Positions 19,990 through 32,911 of a stretch of DNA of 64,000 nucleotides are shown in pieces. Every line of letters starts with the position of its first letter. Position 1 is the stretch's first letter. The DNA lies in contig OW121743.1 in assembly GCA_933228675.1 (NCBI GenBank), forward strand, positions 16,635,384 to 16,699,383, in the 5' to 3' direction. A model generated the notes under the pieces. The model was not told where the DNA came from. It saw only the letters and a program-made list of their open reading frames with translations, and ran no database searches. The position numbers were made by a program, and so were the translations under genes. Source of the stretch: Stomorhina lunata. Lineage: Eukaryota; Arthropoda; Insecta; Diptera; Rhiniidae.

Positions 19990-22830
19990 TTTTTTTTTAG
20001 CAAAATTTTACTATTTTTATAGCAAAATATTCAAAATGTTACGATTTTTACAGGAAAATTTTCAAAATTTTACTATTTTTTAGGAAAATTTTCAAAATTT
20101 TACTATTTTTATAGGAAAATATTCAAAATTTTACTATTTTTATATGAAAATTTTTCTATTTTTATAGGAAAATTTTCAAAATTTTACTATATTTATAGGA
20201 AAATTTTCAAAATTTTACTATTTTTATAGGAAAATTTTCAAAATTTTACTATTTTTACAGGAAAATTTTCAAAATTTTACTATTTTAATAGGAAAATTTT
20301 ACTATTTTTACAGGAAAATTTTCAAAATTTTACTATTTTTGTAGGAAAATTTTCAAAATTTTACTATTTTTATAGGAACATTTTCAAAATTTTACTATTT
20401 TTATAGTAAACTTCTCAAAATTTTACTATTTTTATAGGAAACTTCTCAAAATTTTACTATTTTTATAGGAAACTTCTCAAAATTTTACTATTTTTATAGG
20501 AAACTTCTCAAAATTTTACTATTTTTATAGGAAACTTCTCAAAATTTTACTATTTTTATAGGAAACTTCTCAAAATTTTACTATTTTTAGAGGAAAATTT
20601 TCAAAATTTTACTATTTTTAGAGGAAAATTTTACTATTTTTATAGGAAAATTTTCAAAATTTTACTATTTTTATAGGAAACTTCTCAAAATTTTACTATT
20701 TTTATAGGAAACTTCTCAAAATTTTACTATTTTTATAGGAAAATTTATAAAATTTTACTATTATTATAGGGAAATTTTCAAAATTTTACTATTTTTACAG
20801 GAAAATTTTCAAAATTTTACTATTTTTATGGGAAAATTTTCAAAATTTTACTATTTTTATAGGAAAATTGTCAAAATTTTACTATTTTTATAGGAAAATT
20901 TTCAAAATTTTACTATTTTTATAGGAAAATTTTCAAACTTTTACTATTTTTAGAGGAAAATTTTCAAAATTTTACCATTTTTTATAGGAAAATTTTCAAA
21001 ATTTTACTATTTTTTATAGGAAAGTTTTCAAAATTCTACTATTTTTATAGGAAGATTTTCAAAATTTTACTATTTTTATAGGAAAATTTTCAAAATTTTA
21101 CTATTTTTATAGGAAAATTTTCAAAAATTTACTATTTTTAGAGGAAAATTTTCAAAATTTTACTATTTTTAGAGGAAAATTTTCAAAATTTTACTATTTT
21201 TATAGGAAAATTTTCAAAATTTTACTACTTTTATAGGAAAATTTTCAAAATTTTATTATTTTTATAGGAAACTTCTCAAAATTTTACTATTTTTATAGGA
21301 AACTTCTCAAAATTTTACTATTTTTATAGGAAACTTCTCAAAATTTTACTATTTTTATAGGAAACTTCTCAAAATTTTACTATTTTTATAGGAAACTTCT
21401 CAAAATTTTACTATTTTTATAGGAAACTTCTCAAAATTTTACTATTTTTATAGGAAAATTTTCAAAATTTTACTATTTTTATAGGAAAATTTTATTATTT
21501 TTATAGGAAAATTTTCAAAATTTTACTATTTTTATAAGAAAATTTTCAAAATTTTACTATTTTGATAGAAAACTTTTCAAAATTTTACTATTTTTATAGG
21601 AAAATTTTTTAAATTTTACTATTTTTTATAGGAAAATTTTCAAAATTTACATATTTTTATAGGAAAATTTTCAAAATTTTACTATTTTTTTTAGGACTAT
21701 TTTCAAAATTTTACTATTTTGTAGGAAAATTTTCAAAATTTTACTATTTTTGTAGGAAAATTTTCAAAATTTTACTATTTTTGTAGGAAAATTTTCAAAA
21801 TTTTACTATTTTTGTAGGAAAATTTTCAAAATTTTATTATTTTTATAGGAAAATTTTAAAAATTTTATTATTTTTATAGGAAAATTTTCAAAATTTTATT
21901 ATTTTTTTAGGAAAATTTTAAAATTTTACTATTTCTTTTAGGAATATTTTAAAAATTTTACTATTTTTATAGGAAAATTTTCAAAATTTTACTACTTTTA
22001 TAGGAAAATTTTCAAAATTTTACTATTTTTATAGGAAAATTTTCAAAATTTTACTATTTTTGTAGGAAAATTTTCAAAATTTTACTATTTTTGTAGGAAA
22101 ATTTTCAAAATTTTACTATTTTTACAGGAAAATTTTCAAAATTTTACTATTTTACTATTTTTATAGGAAACTTCTCAAAATTTTACTATTTCTCAAAATT
22201 TTACTATTTTTATAGGAAACTTCTCAAAATTTTACTATTTTTATAGGAAAATTTTCAAAATTTTACTATTTTTATAGGAAAATTTTCAAAATTTTACTAT
22301 TTTTATAGGAAAATTTTCAAAATTTTATTATTTTTATAGGAAAATTTTCAAAATTTTATTATTTTGATAGGAAAATTTTCAAAATTTTATTATTTTTTTA
22401 AGAAAATTTTCAAATTTTTACTATTTCTTTTAGGAATATTTTAAAAATTTTACTATTTTTATAGGAAAATTTTCAAAATTTTACTACTTTTATAGGAAAA
22501 TTTTCAAAATTTTATTATTTTTATAGGAAACTTCTCAAAATTTTACTATTTTTTATAAGAAACTTCTCAAAATTTTACTATTTTTATAGGAAAATTCATA
22601 AAATTTTACTATTTTTATAGGAAAATTTATAAAATTTTACTATTATTATAGGAAGATTTTCAAAATTTTACTATTTTTATAGGAAAATTTTCAAAATTTT
22701 ACTATTTTTATAGGAAAATTTTCTAAATTTTACTATTTTTATAGGAAAATTTTCAAAATTTTACTATTTTTATATGAAAATTTTCAAAATTTTAAAAATT
22801 GTACTATTTTTATAGGAAAATTTTCAAAAG
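19990..22830 (+). repeat. 31-bp minisatellite array, ~90 units
   Basis: The repeating unit is 31 bp, containing TTTTACTATTTTTATAGGAA followed by AATTTTCAAAA. Two main variants differ in the second half (AAATTTTCAAAA or AAACTTCTCAAAA) and occur in runs, for example TTCTC runs at about 20400-20580 and 21260-21440. Unit length is mostly kept, with some truncated units. It begins where unique sequence ends and stops about 450 bp below the stop codon of the pie/G2E3-like gene. Confidence 0.95.
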
Positions 22831-23292
22831 TAGATACGATTAACGTAAAAACATGAATATTTATAGATTTATTAAATCTTTTTATTCAAGATTGGAGTGT
22901 TAATTATTACTGCAATTGGAATAGAAATGGAACTACATTAATACTTTAAATGTTGTATAAATGGGTCTTAAAAATTACGAGTAGAAATTAAGATTGAATT
23001 CACATAAACCAAAATATTTCAGAATTCTTTCTTAACTATGACATATTGCAATTTATGTATAATTAGAGTATGTATGTATGTTCAAGATTTGTTAAGGACA
23101 AAAAGAAATTACAATACTTCATGGCTAAAGTAATACAATATATATGTATGTATAATCTTGTATATAATATACCAGTATAAAATAATAATAATAATTGGTA
23201 TGTAAAAAAAATTAATAACAATTTAGTAATTATAGAATAGTGTTAGAATCTAAGACAAAATAAACGAAATAGATTATGGAATATATAAATAA
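22831..23292 (-). other. Probable 3' UTR of the pie/G2E3-like gene
   Basis: AT-rich, no gene. A minus-strand AATAAA lies at about 22869-22874, just before the minisatellite, and is a plausible polyadenylation signal. Confidence 0.45.
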
Positions 23293-26200
23293 TTAAAATC
23301 TGTTACGATTTTTATTATGAATAGGATAATAATATTCCTTTAAATGATATTTCTGTTGCATGCTAGAGGATTTTGTATTGTATTTAGGCTGTAGAAAAGC
23401 TGTGTAATTATGTTGTGGCAATTTGTCCAGCAAAATATTGGGAGAAATACTTTTAGTTTTCTTGGCCTGGCGAGAGTTTATTGCAGTTGTTTGGGGTGCT
23501 ACAAAATCATCTGAAGAGTTAGAAGAAATACTGTAAGGTCTACGTTGACTAACATTCGAGGACAAACTTGAAAAATTTGTAGAACTGTTGGTTGAACTAC
23601 AGCTAGTGTTGGCTGAAACAAAGTCATCTGAAGAGTTGGAAGAAATACTGGGAGTGTAACGTCTACCTCGATTAATAGTTGATGGTAAACTTGAAGAATT
23701 TGAAGAACTGTTGGTAGAACTACGGCTGTCATTTTCATCAATTATAAACAAAGTTGATTCATGAGATTTAAGAGACTTGCGTTTTCGCGTACGATTTGCT
23801 ATGCAAGATATTTCAAATTTATTATCTCTTTGCTCATAACTATCGTCAACTATGAAATTATCTAAATCTGTATCGACCAAGACTTCATTAAATTCTGAAT
23901 CATCTTCGGTTAGATCATAGATTACTGACTCGCCGTCATCGTCTTCAGATTCGTGAACTTTTTCATAGATTTGTGACATTTCGTAAAGAGATTCAGGCTT
24001 GTAATTTGATTCTGCACATATGGTTTTGCGTCTAGTTCTTACGGCTATGCAGGAAATGTTTAAGGGATTTTCTTTTTCATTCTTACTATTGCTCCTTAAG
24101 TCCATAGATTTGCGACGTGTTCTTTTGGCTATACAGGAAATATCCATAATTTGTGGTTCATCTTTTAAAGGAGCCATTCTACCTTTATGCTTGCTGGAGT
24201 GTTTTTCTGGAGATTTTCTTCGATTATTAGTGAAATTTGCCTCGTTTCTTTCATTTTCTTTTTCATTGCTTCCCTGGGAGTTTTGTGGTTGTTCTTGCAA
24301 CTGTTGATTTTTAAAATTCTGAGATCTTCTTGTTCTTAAAGCTATACAACTTATATTCTTTTGCTTTTCAATGATTTTCGAGAAATTTTCCAAGGGATCA
24401 TCGTCATCTTCACTTTCTTCGGTTTCCATAAAGTCACTTTCAAAAGTGTCGGTAGTTTCAGTTCCATCAGAGTCTAAACGTTTTTGTTTAGCTGTCGTAA
24501 CTCCGTTTGTAACTTCTTTAGAATCTTTTAGAAGGTTTAATGATTTACGTTTTCGTGAAATTCGAACAATTTCCTCATCATCCGAAGAGGTTGATTTATC
24601 ACTTTGTATTTCCTTGTTTTTATTTAATTTTGTTGTCTTTTCTTCCCTATAGTCTTTGTCTTGATTATCATTTTGGAATAAACTGGAGTCATTTGATGCT
24701 GAGGAATTCAATCTCAAACGCCTTAATCCAACATTAGAACCAGTTATAATCTCTTCTTCTGTGTTACTACTACTACTGCTTGAACATGCCTTAGAGTTTT
24801 TTTGAGATTCCTTACTTCCCGTTGTTCTACTATTGATTTTGACGTTTAATGACTTCAGCGGCATGTTATCTTCAGTGCTGTCTGAATCACTAGGCAAACG
24901 TCTTGATGTAGAAGCTTTAACCGGTTTTATTTTATCACTATCCTCACTATCACTTTCTGTATCTATATTATTCTTACGTCTGCTACCACAATTACGACTT
25001 CTGGGTCTAGCTACCTCATCATCATCACAATGTGAACCCGAATCTCTTTTACTTGTTCCAGCTTGATTATTGTTGACCAACCCAAAAAGTCTGTTAGCTA
25101 ATTCTAAATCTTCTTTATCACTGACATGACAGACATCGATTTCCTCATCCTCGTCTTGATTTCCCTGATGAAGATTAAGACTTTCACGACCACTATCGCC
25201 TTCCTCCAAAGCCAACGTACAATCAGCACAATGAAATCGTCCGCCACCATTGGGCAAACATTGTCGATGCATGGCTGTAGAGCCACAGGTACTGCAAAAT
25301 ACAAAAGGATTATTGTTGTTAAACGATTTGCGTCCATTTCGATTAGAGCACTGAGGGGCGGCACATTCATTAGGACGTTCCAAAAGCTCAGCAAAGGCAT
25401 TGGGTTCTAGTTCCCAGGCAGCATCTCTGTAAAAGATAAAGTAATTAAGCTACAGCTTGTGACTAGTGTTAATTTAAGTACTCACTGATTCGGTATAAAA
25501 ATTCCTCTTTCTGGCAGTTTTTCGCGAAAAGTATTTGCATCATTGCACAGGGGACACTTAAAGAAATAACCAGCAGTCTTGGCAAACTTCTGCAAGCACA
25601 GCTTGTGAAACCAACCATTCCCACAGCAAGGAGTTAATATCATTTTAGAACTATCGAATTTTCCATTATTCTCACATAGACTATCATAGCAAATCAAACA
25701 AGTCTCGGAAGGATTAGGACGTTGCCGTACCTTTGTTGCGTGATCATGACAAAATGAACGAAATTCATGACAAAATTGATTCTCGGCTTTATTTTCCAAA
25801 CCGCAAATGAAATGGAATGAACGACGACACCTTCGTTGACAACAGCCCACATTTGCATATTTCTTCTGGCAATAGCAACATTTCTACAAAGAAAATTAAT
25901 AGAAAGAGTAGTTTAGGTTAGAAAGGAGACCCAATGTGTTCATTGTAATTCTTGCAAAAAGAAAAAGAAGAGGATAAAAAGAAAAAAAAAATAAAAGTTG
26001 TACATATTTTCTGAAATTCAAGTATTTATTATAATAAACTGGTGATATATACACTATTTTTTCCCATCTATTGGACAGCATACGAATCCCGATTTGAAAA
26101 AATTTGTCATCTTTAGTGTAATCCATGAACCAATGTTTACTTCTTTGTCTTTCAATTTTCGGCTCAAACGGACTAATCGCTAATCGATAACGGTCGCCTG

Positions 26201-27858
26201 TGTTTGTTTCAGCCGATTTTAACAACTTATAAGGGGCTATTCAAAAATTACATAACGCTCTTGGACAGGGGTTAGACTTTTGTGACTCTGGAGAAATTTC
26301 GGAAGGTAAAAATCTGCGAAAATAGCGTCTAATACACTACGACGAGCTGATCCCACCAAATGATATTGGAATATTCGGTTTGGTCGTCGATGTGGAAGCA
26401 TGCTAGGGATATCACTACTCTTGGCACATTATTTTATTAAAAGCGGAAAATTAAAACCTGCCGCAAATGAAGAGAATTTGGGTCGTAAGCTGGCATGTTT
26501 AATCGGGAATAACATTATGGAATTCATGGAATTCATAACTAGAAACTGAAGTCTCCGGCTTTGTACAAGAGGAAATGACTAAGCAAGTATTTTACCGATT
26601 TGGACAAGTTCTTAAAAGTCAACAAACCTATGCATCCGTTACCACGGCAGTCGTTTCTTCGTACCGGAACGAATCGGAAATCTTAGGAAACCGACTAAGG
26701 ACTGCCACTTCTGGTATATTTACAATAATATCGCAATTACAACATCTGATTTGTCTTACTCAGGCTTAGCTAAATATTGGTCTTTTCCTTATAAAATTAT
26801 GGCTATAGGGCTATATGGATTAATGTTGCTCTAGGTCTTTGTGGTTCTTTCTGGATCCAGGACCTGATAAAGATGCCAGATAGGGCTTTATATCTGACAG
26901 CAAATGACTCAGTTTTAGGATTCAATCCTGTCTGCCCACTTCATTGGAAAAATTTATTGCCGTTTAAATCACAATGAACAGGTCCCAGCAGATTCTAACC
27001 CTGTACTTAACCGATAGTTCCCTTAAGGCTAAAATACAATTATTAACTATATTATCTTTAATTGTAAAGCCTTAAGTGATATCTGACTGTTGACGCAGAA
27101 AGACGACTCAGGTCTATAAGACCTTCTGATATCTTATTCAAGCAAGAATACACACAAATACAGTTGCCGCTTCACATTAATGATTCGCCTACACAATTTA
27201 ATTAAAGTAATTTAAACACTCCTTTAAATCTTCTCATTTAAATAGTTAAGCAAAATTACCAATAAAGAAATACGCTGCACTTCGTGCCTAATATCGTCCT
27301 CTAGAAAAATTAAGAAGCGTTTCTAAAGCCATAAGTGATCTCTGACTGTTGACAGAAGGACGCCACAGGTCTATAAGACCTTATGATATCTTATTCAAGA
27401 ACACACACAAATACAGTGACCGCCTCACATTAACGATTCGCCTACAATATTTGCTTCTAGTAATTTAAACACCCCTACTTTAAACCTTCTATCAAGATTC
27501 ACTTCAACCCTTTAGATAATCTAAATTCACATATAAAATAGTTAAACAAACAACTTACCAATAAAGAAATACGCTGCACTTCCTGCTTAATATCGGCTTC
27601 TAGAAAACCTAAGAAGCCTTCGTCATCTGCCCCATTTTGAGGTAAATTTGAAGACAAATACTATAAATAAAGATAAAAGGAGTCAGTAACAAATCCTTTG
27701 TTGCGGCAGTTTACAGCTGCCTTCTTTTTTAAATTTCACATCTAAAAAAAGTAGTTTACCAAACAAAATGTGTGTACACCAAAGCGTTTTTTCTTCAGGA
27801 ATTCTCCATATTGTATTTCATCTTTTTTGGAAGATTTGCACAAAATGCAAGTATCCAT
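23293..27858 (-). CDS. pie: pineapple eye / G2E3-like PHD-RING zinc-finger protein, ~910 aa, four exons
   Basis: Exons: 27858-27760 (33 aa, MDTCILCKSSKKDE), 27660-27559 (34 aa), 25883-25486 and 25426-23293; all introns are GT/AG and the frame joins throughout. Residues 1-110 form the extended PHD seen in PHF7/G2E3 proteins (CILC, CCYCQKKYANVGCC, RRSFHFICGLEN). Residues 128-181 form a RING/PHD finger (CLICYDSLC, CCGNGWFHKLC, FKCPLC). DAAWELEPNAFAELLERP and a third zinc finger follow at about 201-268. The remaining 640 residues are Ser/Asp/Lys-rich and look disordered, with four copies of an ISCIA-x-RTR motif. In this family such proteins act as nuclear ubiquitin ligases or chromatin readers. 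Fly Phf7 is the alternative ortholog; the long tail exceeds the Drosophila pie length as I remember it. Confidence 0.85.
26028..26135 (-). pseudogene. Mariner transposase C-terminal relic in intron 2 of the pie-like gene
   Basis: The minus strand reads DDKFFQIGIRMLSNRWEKIV, which matches the usual end of mariner transposases (FF-x-x-GI-x-x-LP-x-RW-x-K-VV). No catalytic core or ends are seen nearby, so this is a remnant of unknown size. Confidence 0.6.
26630..26760 (+). repeat. Interspersed repeat family B, copy 1
   Basis: Shares CGTACYGGAACGAMTCG, AATCTTAGGA and a block with AATATCRCARTTACAACA with 32912-33036 (plus) and 40018-40130 (minus). No coding potential; it could be a SINE or MITE. 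Confidence 0.65.
27066..27612 (-). repeat. Tandem duplication in intron 2 that includes part of exon 2
   Basis: Units begin near 27066, 27325 and 27613 (about 259 and 288 bp). Each carries the words TAAGTGAT-TCTGACTGTTGAC and ACACACAAATACAG. The copy ending at 27260 repeats the last ~60 bp of exon 2 and its splice donor. This arose from local duplication across the exon border. Confidence 0.8.
27260..27318 (-). pseudogene. Partial copy of exon 2 of the pie-like gene with donor site
   Basis: On the minus strand it ends GCGTATTTCTTTATTG followed by GTAA, identical to the true exon end at 27559 and its GT. The upstream part has diverged: the reading frame meets a TAG where the real exon encodes the Lys of DIKQE. 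No acceptor was identified, so it is most likely a dead exon. Confidence 0.7.
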
Positions 27859-28107
27859 TGTAGGCAGCTTTTTTTATAGTTTATTATCTTCAATATTTAA
27901 TTATTTTATGCAAAAGATTTGTAAACAAAAAATAGTTCACGTTTAATTGCGAGCGAGTAAATAATTAACATAACGAAACAAGCGCGCTTTATCTGTTATT
28001 ATTATTTTTTAGTTGTAAATGTCAAAAGAGAAAAGGTGTTGCCAATCGGTTGAAATGCTATAAAAACGCTTTAAGTAAAGAAAGCACTTAAATGAATTTC
28101 GTTAGTT

Positions 28108-29372
28108 TTTATACCCACTATCAAAAAGAATGGGAGGTTTATTGAGATTGTCATTCCGTTTGTAATTTCCTTAATATTGGCTCAAAACCTATATTTGCTA
28201 ATAAATACCAAACTATAATAGGTATGAAATGATTTAGCCACAGGTATGATATGATTTAGCCATAGCTCCCATACAAAAAACTTACGGAAACAGCCTAAAT
28301 TTTACCTAAAATACACTTAAATGTCAATAAATCTAAAACAATAACGGATATAACCACTAGCTCAATGAAGTCTTGTGTCAATGCCAGCCAGTGTGCAAAA
28401 TTTTGTCACAACCGGTCACCATTTGACCATAGCTCTCATATAAAAAACTTACGGAAACACAAAAATACAAAAGAAAAGGGGGGTTATGTCCGTTTGTCCG
28501 TCAGATAAAAGCGCGATAGCTCCTTAACTACAAGAGCTAGGGTGACAAAATTTTATAAAAGTATTTTTTATATGTTATAAGAGTTGTGTGCTGAAAATGG
28601 GCGAAATCGGTTCACAAAATTAATAAAAACTCCCATATAACCCTGTCCCGGGAATCATTTTTATGCTGATGAATTTAATTCAATTGTAATATCTATGACA
28701 ACTAAATTTGGAACAGAGAAGTTTTTTTGCAACTTTTGGTCAATATGTCAAATTTTAGAGCAATCGGTCCATATCTGACCATAGCTTTCATATAAAAACC
28801 GCTCCCGGAAACTACTAAAACGCCACAAATGTCAGATAAAAGCTAGAATAATAAATACCAGCCAGTGTGTAAGATTTTGTGACAATCAGTCAACATTTGG
28901 CTATAGTTCTTATATACATATATAACACCCCTTTTTATATTTACAATCAACAAGATTTTGAGGTACATTCAGTATATTAATATTGCACCAAGGAATTTAG
29001 ATAGCTATTAATCAATGTCCAGAATTCAAACACGGTAGATGCATTAGGAACTCCTCCCAAAATACATGGACCTGTCATATTACTATCAACTTGTTTATTC
29101 TAATTAAATATTAAGCTAAACGAAAAGTATTTAACAGATTATTAATGCTAAACTATACCCGGTTATGAGATTAAGTTTTGTGCAAAGCAAATACTAGGGA
29201 AGCCACTTTCTTCTTCTTCTTCTGTTATCCTTGACTCCCAGTATAGCATAGGTCCTCTAAGATACTTTTAAATGTGTAACCACTTAGATACTTTTAAATG
29301 TTGAACTATAAAGCTGCTTGATGGTGGGTATATAAGATTCGGCACAGCTGAATATAACACTCTTACTTGTTT
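28108..29372 (+). repeat. Interspersed repeat family A, copy 3 (plus)
   Basis: Begins with TTTATACCCACTATCAAAAA and ends with TGATGGTGGGTATATAAG, an imperfect ATTCGGCACAGCTGAAT hairpin and TAACACTCTTACTTGTT. It is shorter than copy 1 and lacks the ~131-bp internal tandem repeat. A ~75-bp block near 29205-29280 is an extra insertion whose first words match the start of the LINE fragment at 59955. Confidence 0.8.
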
Positions 29373-32300
29373 TTTTTTTATTTATGGTCCAGAAGCCTCA
29401 TAGAATTGAAATTCATTAAACTTTTTAAAAGAAATTTAAAATATTTATAGAATATTTTTAATTTAATTATTTGGAGTGGACAATATATCGGTTTGAATTT
29501 GAACCATCAAACAGTGTTTGATTATTCAACCTAGCTGGCCAAACCCCAAAAATAAACTATAGAAAATAGAACATTGAACCATGAATAAAAGCATTCCTGC
29601 TAAGATTGTTTATAAATGTTTATTAGAATTTAATAATGTGTGAATATAACGGTGCTATGTCCAATTAAATCAAGAATACTTTCATTAAAGTTATATGAAG
29701 CGAAAAATAACTTTGAGGAAAAATAACTTTTTACTTATTTGAAATTGCGAAGAAAATTTTTCAAAAACGAAATTAATCCTAATAATTTTATGTACGGCTA
29801 TCAAAAACGACAGAGTTGATGGTATAATTGACTATTTGGAACAAATGCAGTTTATTCAAGCCGGTCTAAAGAAGGTGTAGAATGGGTGATTTTGAGCAGA
29901 AAAAGTAAATTAAAAAAATTGTCGGCGATGCCTAGTTTTCGAGTTATGAACCTGTAAAGTTTTCAAAATGTAAGTTATATTTAAATGTTTTCAACGTATG
30001 TGGCCGGTCTAAAAAAAGGGAGGTAGAATTGATAATTTTGAACAAAAAAATTTAAATGAAAAATTTGGTTACAAGCCCTAGTTTCCAAGTTATGGACCTC
30101 CAAAATTTTATATATAAAAAGTTGATAAAATGGTAACGCTGTTTGTACTTGTTGCATTTTTACTGCAATATGACAACTTGCAATCTTTCTATATATGGAA
30201 GTTGAATTAAAATTTCAGTTAGCGCAAAATGTTTTGTTATGATTAAATAAAGGAATATTAAAAACTTAATACAAATTTACGATCTTTTTGACCACTAAAT
30301 TTGTGGACAAGTACCTGAATCTGTCTTGCCAGTTTTAATAGATTGGGGCATAATACCAAGGCAAGGGGAATACCTTTGCCAAAATCGCGCGATTTTTGGA
30401 AAACAAATTTTTCAGCGCTTTAGGCAAAAAATAATTTTAAAAAAATTGCGCGATTTTTTGAAAATAATTTTACTTTTTTTGGAAAATAATTATTCCATCA
30501 CATAAATAAGTGTACAGATAAGACATGGAATTTTTTTAAGTAAACTTTACTAATTTCCCGTGATCATACATCAATCAAAATAGAGTCACAAAACATTGTT
30601 ACCATATTTCAGAAATATTACTATATTGCAATAAAATGATAGAAAATTATAGAATACAAAATCAAAGAAGCAAGATAACGAAATTTAAAGAGTTGACTAA
30701 TGTTGTAAGTTCTGATCAGATAGTAATAGCAGCACATTCTCAAAACGCGATTCGCTGGACTAATAAAATTTGAATTTTTTTTTAAATAAAAAGTCAAAAA
30801 CTGATTTTGAAACGGGTATTTCAGCAGATGAAGTTCTTGCTTTGTATGGAGATTATAAAAAAATGTGTCAGGGCGTAATTTTTGCAAGGGTTTTCTATCT
30901 AGGCCTTGCAGTCTGCGAGAAAGTAATCACTATGCTATACCTTTTAGTTTCAAAAAAAATATTTTAAAATTTCATATTTTTACATAGGAAATTTTTCCAA
31001 GTTTTGTTTTTAAGAATCTTTATGGGAGTCAAGAAGTCTAAATATAAGAAATCAACTATGTACGGTTAGTATTTCATAAGAAATCAATTGATAAAAAAAA
31101 TCTTTAAAAATTTGGTATTTATTACATAAGAAATACGGGCGGACACGGTGGATTTTTCAAATTTTTAGGTGATGGTAAAATAATGGACTTTATACGTCGT
31201 TAACTTCAGAAGCTTTAATTTTGGATAGTTAGATTATTGAATCGAACACTGCACCATTGTATTATTCTATCGCAAAGTCCAGTATATTATTTCCGCTAAA
31301 CGTAATGGTCTTACCAAGAAAAAAAAGACAATGCACATCACTGGCCCTTGAAAGAAGAAGAGGCGCAACTATCAGCCATGTCACAGAACTCAATTCCGTT
31401 CGGAAGTGGAATGAATTCCGAATGTAAAACGAAAGTTTTTTTCGGAATGAAACCACCTTCTCATTTGAAAGTGGAATTGAATTTGTATGTTTTTCTTTAA
31501 TATTTGAACAATTTGTTCAATTATTTAGTGTTATTTGTTAAATCAAAGATAGAGCTACCGATTTCAGTTGAAAAAATCGCGTTTGTACTGTTTTGTAGCA
31601 TTTCAAATTTTTTGAAATCTATACAACTTTAACTCATTCTGATCAGAGTTCAACTACGAAATCGTTTCAATTCCGAACGGATATTTGTGACATACATGTA
31701 TAAACGATTTTTTTGTGTACAACCCCATACACTCGAAAAAATGCTCAAAAATTGGTATTATCGAATTCAAATAGCCGCGGCGGCTATTTGAATAAAAAAT
31801 CAGAGACCGGAGATCGTTTTATTTTTTGAATCCATCAAGTATAAATATCATTGCCGATGAAAATTTATTTTCATTTCGATCGAAAAATAAAAAAGGAGGG
31901 ATTTATATTTGAAATATAAATATCCCTAATGATGAAAATTTTAAATATCTATAACGATAAATATCCGAACAGAAAAATATTTTATTGATTGTTTTATTTT
32001 TGAACTTCTGTTATGACTTTAAAAAAATAAAATGTTTATGAAATTCCAAAATTTTCAACAATGAATGTATGAATGTTTTCAATTTATTGCAATGTTTTAG
32101 GACATCGAAGTTAAAGATAATAGTTCTAATGGGAACTATTGGTGGTTTCTTTGATTCGCATCGCTATTTCTTTTAAATTAACTTTTAAACGTTTTAAACG
32201 CACTTAGAATATTTTTTATAAAAATATTCCATTTCTAACAACAACAAAAAAAACGAATTTGGCAAAATTTTAAATAGTTTTTGCATTTTTATGGCCTATT

Positions 32301-32540
32301 TTTATAATAAGTTTCATTGCAAATCGTTCGTCATATGAGAAGAAAAATTTGGTTTTCGTTTTTGTAATTTCTGATTTAGTAAAAAATGTAAGAACTAAAC
32401 AAAAGTACCTATTACAAAACAAAAGTACCTCTTAAAATAAAAAAACAAATTTATCGTTTTTGTAAGTAAATTTCATATTTTATAATTTCATATTATTCTT
32501 TGTAATTCGTTTCAGTTGGCAGCACTGTTGACAGTTAAGG
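29373..32540. other. AT-rich intergenic stretch
   Basis: No gene is supported. A ~130-bp block with AGCCGGTCTAAA / GGCCGGTCTAAA occurs twice (about 29850-29970 and 30000-30120). A perfect 29-bp palindrome lies at 31765-31793. The longest frames (30770-30967, 31262-31456) show no family features. Confidence 0.5.
31765..31793. repeat. Perfect 29-bp palindrome with GC-rich core
   Basis: Arms of 14 bp (ATTCAAATAGCCGC and its complement) flank a single G. The GC core stands out in AT-rich DNA. Confidence 0.8.
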
Positions 32541-32544
32541 GTTT

Positions 32545-32645
32545 AATCATGAAATAAATATTATATTATTATTATTATTATTATATTATTATATTATTAT
32601 ATTATTATATTATTATATTATTATATTAGTATTTATTTCATGGGT
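32545..32645. repeat. ATT-type microsatellite between inverted words
   Basis: A run of TTA/ATATT units at about 32558-32628 lies between GTTTAATCATGAAATAAATA and a near complement, TATTTATTTCATGGGTTTAA. Confidence 0.7.
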
Positions 32646-32911
32646 TTAATTAAGAAGCCAAAAAATTTGTTGTATTATATTATCAACTATTTATTATAAC
32701 GAGTAAATCAACCGCTGTTATGTCAACAAACAACGTATCAAAGAAAAACAAAAACCGATGTCTCTTTTGCAAAATACGTTTTTGTCGCACGTTGTTATTC
32801 TAATATTGTCTTTAGGATGGTGTAGATTGCTGGAACAGTACCAACTATAAGAAGATTTATCATGTTCAAGAATTCTGGCTTCCAGAAGTGAACTGCACCT
32901 TATAGCCTGTC

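Noticed and set aside
25104..25410. Frames of 94-98 codons on both strands inside exon 4 of the pie-like gene
   Set aside because: They are other-frame shadows of the Asp/Glu-rich coding exon.
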